Positions 1 through 11,711 of a DNA stretch of 11,778 nt are shown piece after piece (position 1 is the stretch's first letter; the number at the start of each line of letters is the position of its first letter). A model generated the notes under the pieces. It had not been told where the DNA came from. It searched no databases and worked only from the letters and a program-made list of their open reading frames with translations. The position numbers were made by a program, and so were the translations under genes. This DNA comes from Lobulomyces angularis. Taxonomy: Eukaryota > Chytridiomycota > Chytridiomycetes > Lobulomycetales > Lobulomycetaceae. Where the stretch lies: assembly GCA_027604685.1 (NCBI GenBank), contig JADHYX010000223.1, positions 23,516 to 35,293 of the forward strand, in the 5' to 3' direction.

Positions 1-106
1 AAAAAAAAAAAAATTTTTACTTGACGATAAATTTACAATAAGTTAAATAAATAAATCAAAAAGATTAAGATTAAGAGTTATTTTCAATTTCTAAATTTTG
101 TTTCCA

Positions 107-3100
107 TTATTCTTTTATGTGGTATTTTCCAAAAAAGTCGCTTTCAGTATATATAAAACCAGCTTCCTCATGATTATTGTATCCGTTGTTTATATCATCC
201 TCTAATTTTTTTACTTTATTTAAAAATGGTGCCAATAGTAAACAGTTAATGCCACTTTCAAAATCACTTTCAATTGCTTTGTAAAGTGAGTCTAAAACTT
301 CTCCTACTCCTTCAAGTGGTATACCCGCACAATAACTTATAAACTTTTTAAATTTCACCTCTTTTTCTAAAATTGAATTTTTTAATCCAAAGATTTCCTT
401 TTTTAATTTAATTTCTTGAATTTGATAAGAATTTGGAGATTTTTGTTGTTCCCCTACGACGTCGTAAAAATTGCCATTTTCATGTTCAATTTGTGTCAAT
501 TTCTCATTCTCATAACCTTCTTTTTTATCAAAGTGATTTATGAAATTTTCCAGCTCAAAAATTTTTCTATCTTTTTCTTGACCAGAATTCAACTCTTGAT
601 TTAAGCAACTCTCTAAATTCTGTATTCTAGTCATTAAAAGTGGTATTTTATTATTTTCTTTTTTAAACATTTCATTTTCCCTTCGAATGAAGGCTAATTC
701 CTTTGTGATATCTCTCAGGTTGTTTTGGGTTTCATTTAAGGAGTCAATTTTAGTTTTTATTTCTGAAATGTAAAACCTAGACATTTCTTCGATCATTTTT
801 TGAATAGCTATTTGACGCAAATTAGTAAAAATTTAATAATTTTTTTTTTTTTTTGTGTTTCATTTCTAACCTTCGCTGGAGTCTTTTCCTTTATGTTTTA
901 ATTTTTCACTAACTTCTCTTTTTGTTTTATCCAATTTATTTTCCAACTTAGGACACAAAACTTCAACAGGATATTCTAGTTTGAGTAAATGTTTTTCTTT
1001 ATTATCTAATTTTTCACTTTTTCCATTTTTTGAAGCAGGAAACATGACTCTAGCTGTATATGGACTACTTGATTGAGCCGAACAACTTGAAAGGTAGTTA
1101 AATTCATTTTTGAGAGAGTGGCTAGTTTCGTCTAAACAATGCTCAGAGGTGGAATCTTCACAAGAAATTGATTGGCAATTTTCACCTAACCCATCAATTG
1201 AAAAATTTAAAACACTGGAATCATCAAATCTATCTTCCACTATTAAGTCATCCGGATATTTTTTTTCATTAAAACCAAAATAGCAATCAATCCCAAAATC
1301 TTTTGGTCTTAAACCTGCTCTATTCTCTATTTCAACATCTGCCCCCACCTCCAATAGTTGTTCCACAAGGTTTTTATTACCGATTCTGGCAGCAATATTT
1401 AGCGCTGTATCTCCATTTTTGTCTTGAACATTAACCAAATCTGCGAAATTTCCATCGTACCGAGCGATTCTCTCTAAAACACATTCCAGATAATATCTTG
1501 CGGCTGCCGCTCGACCATGAATGCCTGCAGTTAATGCGATGTGATGGAGAATTGTTCTATTTCTATTATCTACTAATTTAATGGATCTATTTAATAATTC
1601 TACTACTAGATGAAAAGTCTGATTATCATAATTATTGGTCACCAGTACCGAACGTATTAAGCTCGTCTCTCCATTAAAATTTCTTAATGTTACGTCTGCT
1701 TTTTTTGATATTAATAAAGAGAGGATGGTAACCCTAGCTAAAGCACTGGCCCAGTGTACAGAGGTGTGACCCTGTTCATCTATGACCAAATTTACATCTA
1801 AATCTGGAGGAGGGTTAGGTGAATTTAGTAATTCTGGTATATAATTTGGATCCTCGACCAAAAATATTGACATCAAAGCGCCTCTGTGCCTTTCTGGTCT
1901 AAACGTTTCATTCTCTAAAGGCACTCCTAATACAACAAGATAATAATTTGAAAAATTTATTTAATTTTCAAATTACTTTGATATGGTGATCTGTTGTGTA
2001 AATAGTATGGTTCATTTTGTCGCTTGCTAAAGTTAACTTGGTGACTAAATTGCTGTGATTGTAATTTGGATTGCAAACCGTGTAACTGCTCCAGCTTTTT
2101 ATTTTTTTTCTTTTTTTATAATAAAAAATTAAAAAAATGTAAAATAATTTTTTAATTAGCATATATTTAATTAAAAAATTTATCAAACTGAAAAAACGTA
2201 TATATATATAAATATTCACCTCATTCGCTGATTTTTTCAATTTTTTTAAGGCAGGGGTACCATCTGAATCAACAAAGTGATTATTTTGGACGTATTCACT
2301 TGGATTAAATTCTTCTTTGAGATTTTTTTTTTTTTGAGGTTTGTTGTTGTTGATTTCATTATTCAAATTGTCTAACTCCTTAATTTGGCTTTTAGTTAGG
2401 CATTCTCTGTTATTAAATTCTGGTTTGACTCCTGGAGTTGGTGGGTCAAATTCTAAAATGGGGTTTAAAATTTCCAAAACCTGATATTGTTTTGCTAATT
2501 CTACGCCTCTCTCAAATGGTATCCTAAAAAAAACATTATTTAATATATTCTTTTGTTGATAATTCAATTTAAAAAAAAAAAAATTTCAAATTAATTGAAA
2601 AAAAAAAAAATGATAGAAATGCAATAAGTGGTGCTTAAAAGTTAAAAATATTTAAATTTAATTTTACCAAGTTCCTTGGTATTTTCCGTAACCACCCTGA
2701 ACTTTTTCGTGTTCTCCTTGTATTATTTCCTTTTCTAAAATTTTGGTTCTTCTTCCTTTGTCAATGCCGGCAACTTTCAGTATCTGAGTGGCATTTAAAA
2801 ATGAATCAGCTCTCCTTCTCATTACTGCTATACCATGACATAACATTTCGAAAACCGGAACACCAGAGTAAATTGCACTAAATATTTTGTCAGAAAGTAC
2901 GGTTTCTGGTTTTTTTAACGATTGAACTCTTTGCTGTTCATTATTATTATTTAATGACGTAGCATTTAACAAAGTTGGATCCTGCTGCTGCTGAAGCTGC
3001 TGAGTTGGCTGCAGTTGAAGAAATTGATTATTTAAGTTAATACCTTGATTCAGGTTTGGTTCATTTATTATAGTACTTTTATTAAAATGATAACTATGTT

Positions 3101-3236
3101 CAAAACTTTTTGACAGTCGTTGAACATTTTTTACTGTGGAATTATGAAATTGTAGTTCAGTACCATGCTCTTTAATATTTTGATTGTAACCATCATTCTG
3201 CATTTCAATAAATGGTAAATCATTTGAAGACAGCAT
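107..3236 (-). CDS. MBP1: MBF-type cell-cycle transcription factor (APSES + ankyrin), Mbp1/Res family, 5 exons, 915 aa
   Basis: Exons in transcript order: 3236-2668, 2523-2220, 2094-1977, 1926-871, 807-107 (2748 nt). Family role: DNA-binding subunit of MBF, which binds MCB sites and drives G1/S genes in the nucleus. Residues 1-116 are N/Q-rich. Residues 117-222 are an APSES/KilA-N domain with the hallmark stretches [35 protein letters not shown] and [10 protein letters not shown]; the last Trp codon is split by intron 1 and continues as IPFERG. A basic linker (KPQKKK, KKLKK) follows. Residues 344-352 read HRGALMSIF, then ankyrin repeats at about 381-544 ([26 protein letters not shown]). Exon 5 gives a coiled coil from about 686 and the C-terminal element [20 protein letters not shown] at about 839-858, typical of MBF partner-binding tails. 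Introns are 144, 125, 50 and 63 nt; intron 4 has a TACTAAT branch site. Only the intron 2 acceptor is uncertain. Swi4-like specificity cannot be excluded. Confidence 0.93.
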
Positions 3237-3758
3237 TAATAAATCTTTTTTTTTTTTTTTTTTAATTTTTTTTGTTTTTTATTTTCAAAAAAGAAAAATT
3301 TATTGTTTTTTTCTTTTAAGGAAGGTTTTTTTTTATTTTAAACACGCTTGTTTTGAAGTTCGGAAGTTGAAAAAAAAAAATTTTTTTTAAAAATTTAAAT
3401 ATTATAATAATGAATAAACTAAATTAAAATCGGTACTAAAAGTCTAAAAACAGCGAAAAAAATATACACATTAATATAAAAATATTGAGATAAATTTTAA
3501 TGATGGAAAGGACTATCAATATATATTTTCCAAGTTAAGAACTGTGAACTTACTTTTGGTCAGCGATTTTGACATTCAAAAATTTTACTAAAAAATTGGA
3601 ATTTTATGAGAGGTGGTTTTAGTTCTTGTGTACTGGATAAAAAAAATTCAGATAATATTTTGTTGAACTAATTATATGTTTTAACATAAAACTCTATTGC
3701 TAAAATAATAAAGGCTGTAATTCTATATTTAAAAAATTATAAACAAAACCAAAAGCAA
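3237..3758. promoter_or_regulatory. Intergenic: MBF upstream region and 3' flank of the SMP gene
   Basis: This 522-bp spacer lies between two minus-strand genes, so it should hold the MBF promoter (left side) and the 3' flank of the SMP gene (right side). The MBF start codon is preceded, in the sense direction, by an A-rich leader with an 18-A run (T run at 3246-3263). I see no exact ACGCGT MCB site, no convincing open frame and no exact AATAAA downstream of the SMP stop. The rest is low-complexity A/T sequence. Confidence 0.5.
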
Positions 3759-5354
3759 TCATTTAATTTTTTTATCATTGATGTTATCTACTTCATAAGC
3801 ATCGTCATTCTTTAAATCACCGTCATTTGAGGAAGCGTTGGCATCGTCAATATCACTTTCCTCTTCACCTTCCAAGTCTTCACTATCAAATTCGAAAAAA
3901 TTCATGGCTTCTTCTTCTTGAGAATTAGATATTACTTTATCGCCATTTGTCTTTTCATAAAAAACTTCAGTTTTTCTTTTTTTCCAATAATTGAATTGTT
4001 TAGGATTTAAATTTGGTAAAAAAAAACTTCTGAAATTTGGAAAAACCATTAACTCGTTAAAAACTAAAATTAAAATTTTCCCAATAATTTTTCTTATAGC
4101 TTCTTTAATGTAGAAGTTTTCAACAATTTCAGTTTCAATAAAAAACTCTATTAAACTTTCTTGTGGCAATGGCTTAAGAAACTGCAGACTAACCTTATTG
4201 GGGGAACTCAAGCTAGGTAGTCTAAACTTCAAAACTCCGTTTAATTTTTTAATCTCAGCAATACAAGGAAATGATCCCGCTATTGATTTTACTTCTAATT
4301 TTACAGAAGCGCCTACTTATTAGATCATGGTTAAAATTTGATAAGAACATACCTCCACTATATTTTACATCACATTCAAATGAAACTGCTAAATCATCTG
4401 TCACCTCTTTGACGATTCTCCAACCTTGTAATTGAGGTGGGTTATCTCCTAAATCGATTGAAAACACATCAAAATCTGTCTTTTATGAATAGCATATGTT
4501 AGTTTGTGTTAAAAAATTTAATTGTGAAGTAAATAAATACGGTGAAATTTTTTGAAAGATTTTATGAATATACCACAAATGATTGGCTTTTTAGGCGGTT
4601 CTTAACTTTTTTAATCAATTTTTTTTTCATTTTTATCTCAAATAGCACAGATTTTCTTAAAATTAAAAAGTATCTGTTGAAGCATAGATTTAGCCACTCA
4701 CATTTCTCTGTTTCAGATTTTTCATTTATCAAACTTCGCAATGGTTCTACGGAAAAAAATTTTCTGTTTAATTGTGGGTTATTTTTATTATCTTCATCGC
4801 TGTAGTTAAATAAATTTGGAGAAGATGATGATCTTGGTATATTCGATGTTAAATCACTTTTGCTGTGTTTTGTTGCAAGGGAATTATTGGTATCAGGATT
4901 AATCTACATAAAGTTAATTAAAAAAATAAGTATTAAAGAAAAAAAATTTGTATTTGTTTTGTTAATTATTATTTTCTGTAATTAAGTATATGCTAAAAAA
5001 AATTTTCAGTGTAGTGAAATTTGTAAATTAGCAAAAAGGAAAATGATTTTTTTTAAAATTTTCTTCAAATCGCATTCAAAAAAAAAAAATATATACCAGG
5101 CTACTTGGCTGTAACGATTTTTCTAAAAAATCCACAACGTTTTTTGGAAATTCCTTTAACCTTTTTTTCCTTTTTTTTGTAACTTTTTTATGATAGTCTA
5201 AATCAGAGTAAATTTCCTTGCTCAAATTTCCGTCTTTACAGTTTTTTTTCTTAAATAAAACTTTAAACACTACTACATAAATGAAAAAAAAGTTCATCAG
5301 AAACCCTACTGTTAAACCTACTACAAAACTGTTAAAATCGATTAGAAAAATCAT
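3759..5354 (-). CDS. Membrane-anchored SMP-domain lipid-transfer protein (Nvj2/TEX2-like), 4 exons, 422 aa
   Basis: Exons in transcript order: 5354-5097, 4903-4574, 4479-4353, 4312-3759 (1269 nt). Residues 9-34 are one hydrophobic helix (SFVVGLTVGFLMNFFFIYVV), followed by a Lys/Arg cluster (KKVTKKRKKR) on the presumed cytosolic side. Ser/Asn-rich linker to about 150. Residues 153-335 look like an SMP domain of the Nvj2/TEX2 type: CEWLNLCFNRYFLIL, then SIDLGDNPPQLQGWRI, ECDVKYSGG, EIKKLNGVLKFRLPS and ELMVFPNF. This family carries lipids between membranes at ER contact sites. The tail (about 377-422) is strongly acidic. Introns are 193, 94 and 40 nt; the 40-nt one has a GTATGT donor. Each junction keeps phase and restores the SMP pattern. 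Known Nvj2/TEX2 proteins are much longer and carry a PH-like domain that I do not see here. The start is the first ATG in frame and opens directly into the membrane anchor. Divergent to the BAR gene. Confidence 0.82.
5004..5026. repeat. Copy 1 of a dyad-containing dispersed repeat (intron 1 of the SMP gene)
   Basis: TTTCAGTGTAGTG is followed directly by AAATTTGTAA. The same two blocks recur at 5434-5459 with CTG inserted between them. The sequence contains an imperfect dyad (TTTCA/TGAAA). It lies inside the longest SMP-gene intron. No function is known to me. Confidence 0.6.
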
Positions 5355-5429
5355 TTTTTTTTTTGGACAAAACTGCTAAAACAAAAATATAATTAACAGT
5401 CGTATTTTGAAGAAATTTGTAAAACTTCT

Positions 5430-5459
5430 CAAGTTTCAGTGTAGTGCTGAAATTTGTAA
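5430..5459. repeat. Copy 2 of the repeat, forming a 10-bp stem hairpin
   Basis: The arms CAAGTTTCAG (5430-5439) and CTGAAATTTG (5447-5456) are complementary over ten positions with one G-T wobble, around a 7-nt TGTAGTG loop. The core repeats the element at 5004-5026. It sits in the divergent promoter region, about 76 bp from the SMP start codon and about 197 bp from the N-BAR start codon. It could be a regulatory dyad or the remnant of a small dispersed element. Confidence 0.65.
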
Positions 5460-5509
5460 TTCCAGGAGGATTTTTTTGTTGTTAAATGTGTTTCTTGTTT
5501 ACAAAGAGG

Positions 5510-5517
5510 TATAAAAG
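5510..5517 (+). promoter_or_regulatory. TATA-like box upstream of the N-BAR gene
   Basis: TATAAAAG stands in a less repetitive stretch 139 bp before the start codon at 5656. That spacing is plausible for a fungal TATA box with a moderate 5' UTR. It is a motif match only; AT-rich DNA yields such strings by chance. Confidence 0.4.
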
Positions 5518-5655
5518 ATCAAAATAAGTGTTTTCAATAAAGTAATAAACTGTTTTAATTATTTTTTTCTATTTATTAACTCATGAAAAACAAAATTTGT
5601 TAAAAAAATTTTTTAAGTACAAATATTTTTAAATTAAATTATTTCAATTTGAAAC

Positions 5656-6747
5656 ATGAGCTGGAAAGGATTTAAGAAGGTAGTTGATAGAGCAACTACA
5701 TCAGTGATGATGCAAACTGGATATATAGATAAAACAACAGACAAACAGTTTGATGATCAGGAGAAGCGGTTTAAATCGTAATCTTTATCAACCAGTTTAA
5801 CTACGTACTAAAAATACTACAATCTTTTGTTAGGTATGAAGCGAAAGTTGAGAAACTACACACAGAAGCCAAAGGATACCTTGATGCTGTGAGAGGTAAG
5901 TCTTCTTTTGTACAAAATTAAAGGGCCTTGAATTAATAACCAGTATGATATAGCAATGACTTTATCACAAACCAGAATTGCTGAAACAGTTGATGGTTTT
6001 TATGAAGATGGAACACAGTTGGGTGATGCAGCAATTAAGTATAAAGTAAGTTTAGTTTGCTGCATATGAAATCTAAAATATTTTGTTTCAGGATATAGTT
6101 AAGTCTTTGGATGAAAAAGATAGAGACGAATTAGATAAAACTTTTCGAGAAACTGTTTTAGATCCGATTGGAAAATTGGCTGGTATAATTTTTTTTGTAA
6201 TTTTGCCTAGTTTGACTTACAAGATGTTTTCTGAAAATTTTATCAATATTTATTAAAGAAAAAAAATATAAAAAATTTTTTTTGTAGCAACATTTCCGGA
6301 ATTTAATGAAACAATTAAGAAAAGGCAAAAAAAACTTCTTGACTACGATAAAACTCGCAGTGCCGTTAAAAGGTTGGTGGATAAACCAAGCGACGATAAA
6401 AGTAGATTACCACAGGTAATTATGTTCCTTTATGTAAAAAAAATTGAATTTAAAATAAAAAACAATAGGCAGAAGAGGAGAATCAGCAAGCAAAAGAATT
6501 ATATGATAGATTAAATAACACATTACTAGAGGAAATTCCAAAAGTAATAGACTTGAGGGTGCTGTATTTGAATCCATGTTTTGAAAGTTTGGTGCTTAGT
6601 CAACTTGAATTTAATAAACAAGCTTTTTTAAAATTTGATGGATTAAAGAGGCATTTTCAAACAGATGATAGCAATATTGGTTTAATTGAAGATCAAATAG
6701 AAAATGTTTTGGGACAAATGCGGGAATTAAGTATTTGTTCTCATTAA
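5656..6747 (+). CDS. RVS161: N-BAR domain protein, Rvs161/Hob3 orthologue, 6 exons, 257 aa
   Basis: Exons: 5656-5777, 5834-5895, 5954-6045, 6092-6182, 6288-6415, 6469-6747 (774 nt). Family role: an amphiphysin-like N-BAR protein that binds and bends the plasma membrane, pairs with Rvs167/Hob1, and acts in endocytosis, actin patches and cytokinesis. The N-terminus MSWKGFKKVVDRATTSVMM matches the family's amphipathic helix 0. Further signatures: AKGYLDAVRAMTLSQTRIAE, ETVLDPIGKL, TFPEFNETIKKRQKKLLDYD, EIPKVIDLRVLYLNPCFESL, and the C-terminus VLGQMRELSI. Length is close to the roughly 265 residues usual for Rvs161/Hob3, with no SH3 domain, which separates it from Rvs167. Introns are 56, 58, 46, 105 and 53 nt, with good GT donors (GTAAGT in introns 2 and 3). 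The start has an adenine-rich leader (GAAAC before ATG). All boundaries are supported by phase and homology. Confidence 0.95.
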
Positions 6748-6790
6748 AAGATGAAATTTCACAGTTTTTCATAATATATTTAGTTGCTTT

Positions 6791-6796
6791 AATAAA
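6791..6796 (+). terminator. Probable poly(A) signal for the N-BAR gene
   Basis: AATAAA lies 44 nt after the stop codon. It is followed about 15 nt later by a TG-rich stretch (CTGTTTGTGC), the usual arrangement of a cleavage and polyadenylation region. Confidence 0.45.
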
Positions 6797-7017
6797 ATAT
6801 TTATTTCAGACTGTTTGTGCAAATTACTTGAAAGGAAAACTAAAAACACTTTTCTGTATGAAAAAAATTTAGTTTTTAAACCAAAAAACCTTGCCGAATA
6901 AATCTCATAACATTTTGTAAAGTATTCTTTAAAATAAAGAAGAGCATCAAAACTTTCAAAAAGAAAAAAAAAAGTGACAATTTCTTGGAGGCGCACCAAA
7001 TCAATTGAATTGTCAAA

Positions 7018-7028
7018 ATATATAAAAG
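7018..7028 (+). promoter_or_regulatory. TATA-like box upstream of the kinase gene
   Basis: ATATATAAAAG ends 92 bp before the kinase start codon at 7121. Just upstream is an almost palindromic CAATTGAATTG. Spacing is typical for a fungal TATA element; evidence is motif and position only. Confidence 0.4.
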
Positions 7029-7120
7029 CCATTTACATATATAATTAGTGAAGGAAACCAAACTTTATTTTTGGCCTTTCTGTTCCCTTTTAAGACAGAT
7101 AATTCATCTTACGACAACAA

Positions 7121-10217
<3,097 letters not shown>

Positions 10218-10362
10218 CTTTGAGCTTTTTTTATCTTTTAATTCCCCATAACTTGTAAGTTTAGTAATTAGTGCACTTCTTAAATGCTTGATTAGATATC
10301 TTATGCTTAAATTTTCTATTTTTTATGCTTTACATGTAAATAATAGAATATCAAGTTGCAAA

Positions 10363-10368
10363 AATAAA
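10363..10368 (+). terminator. Probable poly(A) signal for the kinase gene
   Basis: AATAAA lies about 145 nt after the kinase stop and is followed at once by a GT-rich stretch (TTTGTGTTGTTT). The 247-bp gap to the next start codon shows no other clear element apart from a TATA-like string at 10398. Confidence 0.4.
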
Positions 10369-10397
10369 TTTGTGTTGTTTAAATAGACTTTACATAG

Positions 10398-10406
10398 TAT
10401 AAAAAA
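10398..10406 (+). promoter_or_regulatory. TATA-like string upstream of the Spo12-like gene
   Basis: TATAAAAAA lies 67 bp before the start codon at 10465. It sits at the head of an A run, so the match is weak and rests on position alone. Confidence 0.25.
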
Positions 10407-10464
10407 AAAAATAGGTAAAACCCTTGGTAAAGAACCATTTTTTAAAAAAAAAATTTGAAAAATT

Positions 10465-10921
10465 ATGATATCTGCAAACAACGAAAAAAAAACCGAAAAA
10501 CCACACCCAACTGGTACAATGAAAGGTCCTTTGTCTAAATTTCAAAAAGGAAAACACCAGCCGGGGTAAATTTTTTTGGTTTTTTCATCTTACATTAATT
10601 TTTTTTTTTTTTCAAAATTTATATTTTATCACTACTGTAGAACTCTTTCACCAACGGATAATATGTTTTCTCCTATAACTACTAAAATTGAAGAAAAAAG
10701 GGCACATAGCTTAAAAAAGTAATTTTTTTTACAAAAAAAAAAAAAAAATTAATTTTTTTTCTTCTTTTGATTTATTGAACTCAATTTTTACATAATTTTT
10801 GTGTATGCCGGATGAGAGAGTTTTTTTTTTTTTTTTTTTTTAAATGTTTTACATATATATAATTTTTTTTAGTGCTACACCAAAGTCATTAATGAGTCAA
10901 TTTGAAGAAGCTAAAAATTAA
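10465..10921 (+). CDS. SPO12: Small Spo12-like protein (mitotic-exit regulator family), 3 exons, 75 aa
   Basis: Exons: 10465-10565, 10641-10718, 10873-10921 (228 nt). The protein begins MISANNEKKTEKPHPTG, has a basic stretch (SKFQKGKHQ), and then GTLSPTDNMFSPITTKI, which matches the Spo12-family core S-P-T-D-x-x-x-S-P. In budding yeast Spo12 the same two S-P serines, seven residues apart, are phosphorylation sites, and the protein promotes mitotic exit in the FEAR network within the nucleolus. Here they are S37 and S44. A Lys-rich stretch and ATPKSLMSQFEEAKN complete the chain. Intron 1 (75 nt) ends CACTACTGTAG; joining restores the Gly codon and opens directly into the motif. Intron 2 (154 nt, with a 21-T run) is less certain: without it the frame ends two codons later (60 aa). 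The start has A at -3. Yeast Spo12 is about twice as long. The family call rests on one short motif plus overall character. Confidence 0.72.
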
Positions 10922-11266
10922 TACGAAAAAACGAAATCCAAGATAAAAAAATAAAAAATTTGAAACGGAGCAACATATTTTTTTATTTTTTATCTTACAT
11001 ATTATTTACCTATATTTCAATTTTTTTTTTTTTTTAATCATAAAAATTCCTGTAATTTTTTTTCATTTTTTTTTTTATTTAGTATCAGGTTTGTTTCTTT
11101 TAAAGGAAAAACTATAAATAAATATTATTATTTGTATCCAAAACAAAATCCTCTAGACACAGATGATTTGATGAAATTTTAAAAAACAAGCTGGGAATAT
11201 TGGAGATAAACAGTTGAAAGTAATAAAGTTTGAATAAGAATAACATAGCAGCTAAACCATTGCATA
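10922..11266. other. Convergent 3' flank region
   Basis: This 345-bp gap lies between two converging stop codons. It is mostly T-rich low complexity. An AATAAA at 10950-10955 could end the Spo12-like transcript. The only protein-like piece is a 33-codon open frame behind a strong acceptor-like sequence at 11081, listed separately. No ATG opens a gene here on the plus strand. Confidence 0.5.
11083..11182 (+). other. Possible alternative last exon for the Spo12-like gene
   Basis: A long T tract ending TTTATTTAG precedes an open stretch that starts in the same phase as the accepted last exon (one base, then whole codons). It encodes 32 residues ending NPLDTDDLMKF before TAA. No start codon or convincing upstream exon of its own is visible, so the only obvious donor is the one at 10719. 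It may instead be chance: a 33-codon open frame is not rare in one of three frames. Confidence 0.25.
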
Positions 11267-11711
11267 TCAAAGATCGCCTTGAACTTGTGTTGAAAATGGC
11301 CTTGGACCTTTATTTTCTCTAGGCCGTATTTCTAACATACCAGAAGCAGGCCTTCCATATTGTAAATTACCCGATTGCGCTGCTAGTTTTTTTTGTTGCT
11401 CGCGATCAGTCAATTCAATACTTTCTCCCCTAAGAGGATCTACTACTGTTGGGACAAGCGAGCCTTGTAGAGAGGGTTGCCAATTTGGATTACTTTTTTT
11501 AAATTTGTTCCTTCCATCTTTACTGATACAGCATTTAAACAAATCATTTAATACAATAAAAGTAACAAACAGAATGACCCCAATTATTTTCATAACGCTT
11601 AAAAATGCAATTGCAATCAATAATATCATTATGTAAACTACAGATCCTAGTTGAGAGCAAACACCAAAAAGCAATGCATTTGTCGCCAAATAACTTAATA
11701 GAAGTTTGGTT
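11267..11711 (-). CDS. Last exon of an unrecognised membrane protein, 5' end outside the window
   Basis: The exon starts after a poly-T tract and AG (acceptor at 11712) and gives 147 whole codons to the TGA at 11269-11267. The first third is hydrophobic, long enough for two membrane helices (about SVVYIMILLIAIAFLSVM and IIGVILFVTFIVL), followed by a Cys pair and basic residues (FKCCISKDGRNKFKK), as at a membrane-cytosol border. The rest is a soluble, Pro/Gln-rich tail (SLVPTVVDPLRGESIELTDR, then GRPASGMLEIRPRENKGPRP) ending QGDL. There is an in-frame TAA just upstream and no ATG between it and the helices, so earlier exons must lie beyond the right edge. I do not recognise the family. The non-repetitive, better-balanced base composition supports real coding. 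Confidence 0.6.

Larger units (their letters stand above)
5355..5655. promoter_or_regulatory. Divergent intergenic region between the SMP and N-BAR genes
   Basis: This 301-bp region separates two genes transcribed away from each other, so it should hold both promoters. It contains a hairpin repeat (5430-5459), three nearby copies of GAAATTTGTAA counting the one in the adjacent intron (5016, 5412, 5449), and a TATA-like box facing the N-BAR gene. On the minus strand a TTTTGTTTTAG acceptor-like string lies just before the SMP start codon and could mark a 5' UTR intron, though I see no clear donor. Confidence 0.6.
6748..7120. other. Intergenic: N-BAR 3' flank and kinase promoter
   Basis: This 373-bp region between two plus-strand genes holds a likely poly(A) signal near its left end and a TATA-like box near its right end. 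An 88-codon minus-strand open frame (6769-7032), overlapped by a second frame, is rich in Phe and Leu, matches no family I know and is probably compositional. I see nothing else here. Confidence 0.5.

Noticed and set aside
416..604. 62-codon plus-strand open frame
   Set aside because: It is antisense to the coiled-coil exon of the MBF gene and has no features of its own.
2197..2213. Alternating TA run in MBF intron 2 as a functional element
   Set aside because: A short run of this kind is expected in AT-rich intron sequence and has no partner or conserved context.
107..3236. Separate genes for a coiled-coil protein, an ankyrin protein, a small basic protein and an APSES fragment on the minus strand
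   Set aside because: GT...AG introns join all of them in phase, the split Trp and Ala codons are restored, and the joined order (APSES, ankyrin, coiled coil, C-terminal element) is exactly that of MBF subunits.
4542..4805. 87-codon plus-strand open frame
   Set aside because: It is antisense to exon 2 of the SMP gene, which carries a conserved domain pattern; its Phe-rich content is the shadow of Lys/Glu codons on the other strand.
4904..5003. A micro-exon within intron 1 of the SMP gene after the TTTTTTTTAG string
   Set aside because: No GT donor follows it before the real acceptor, and the accepted join already keeps phase.
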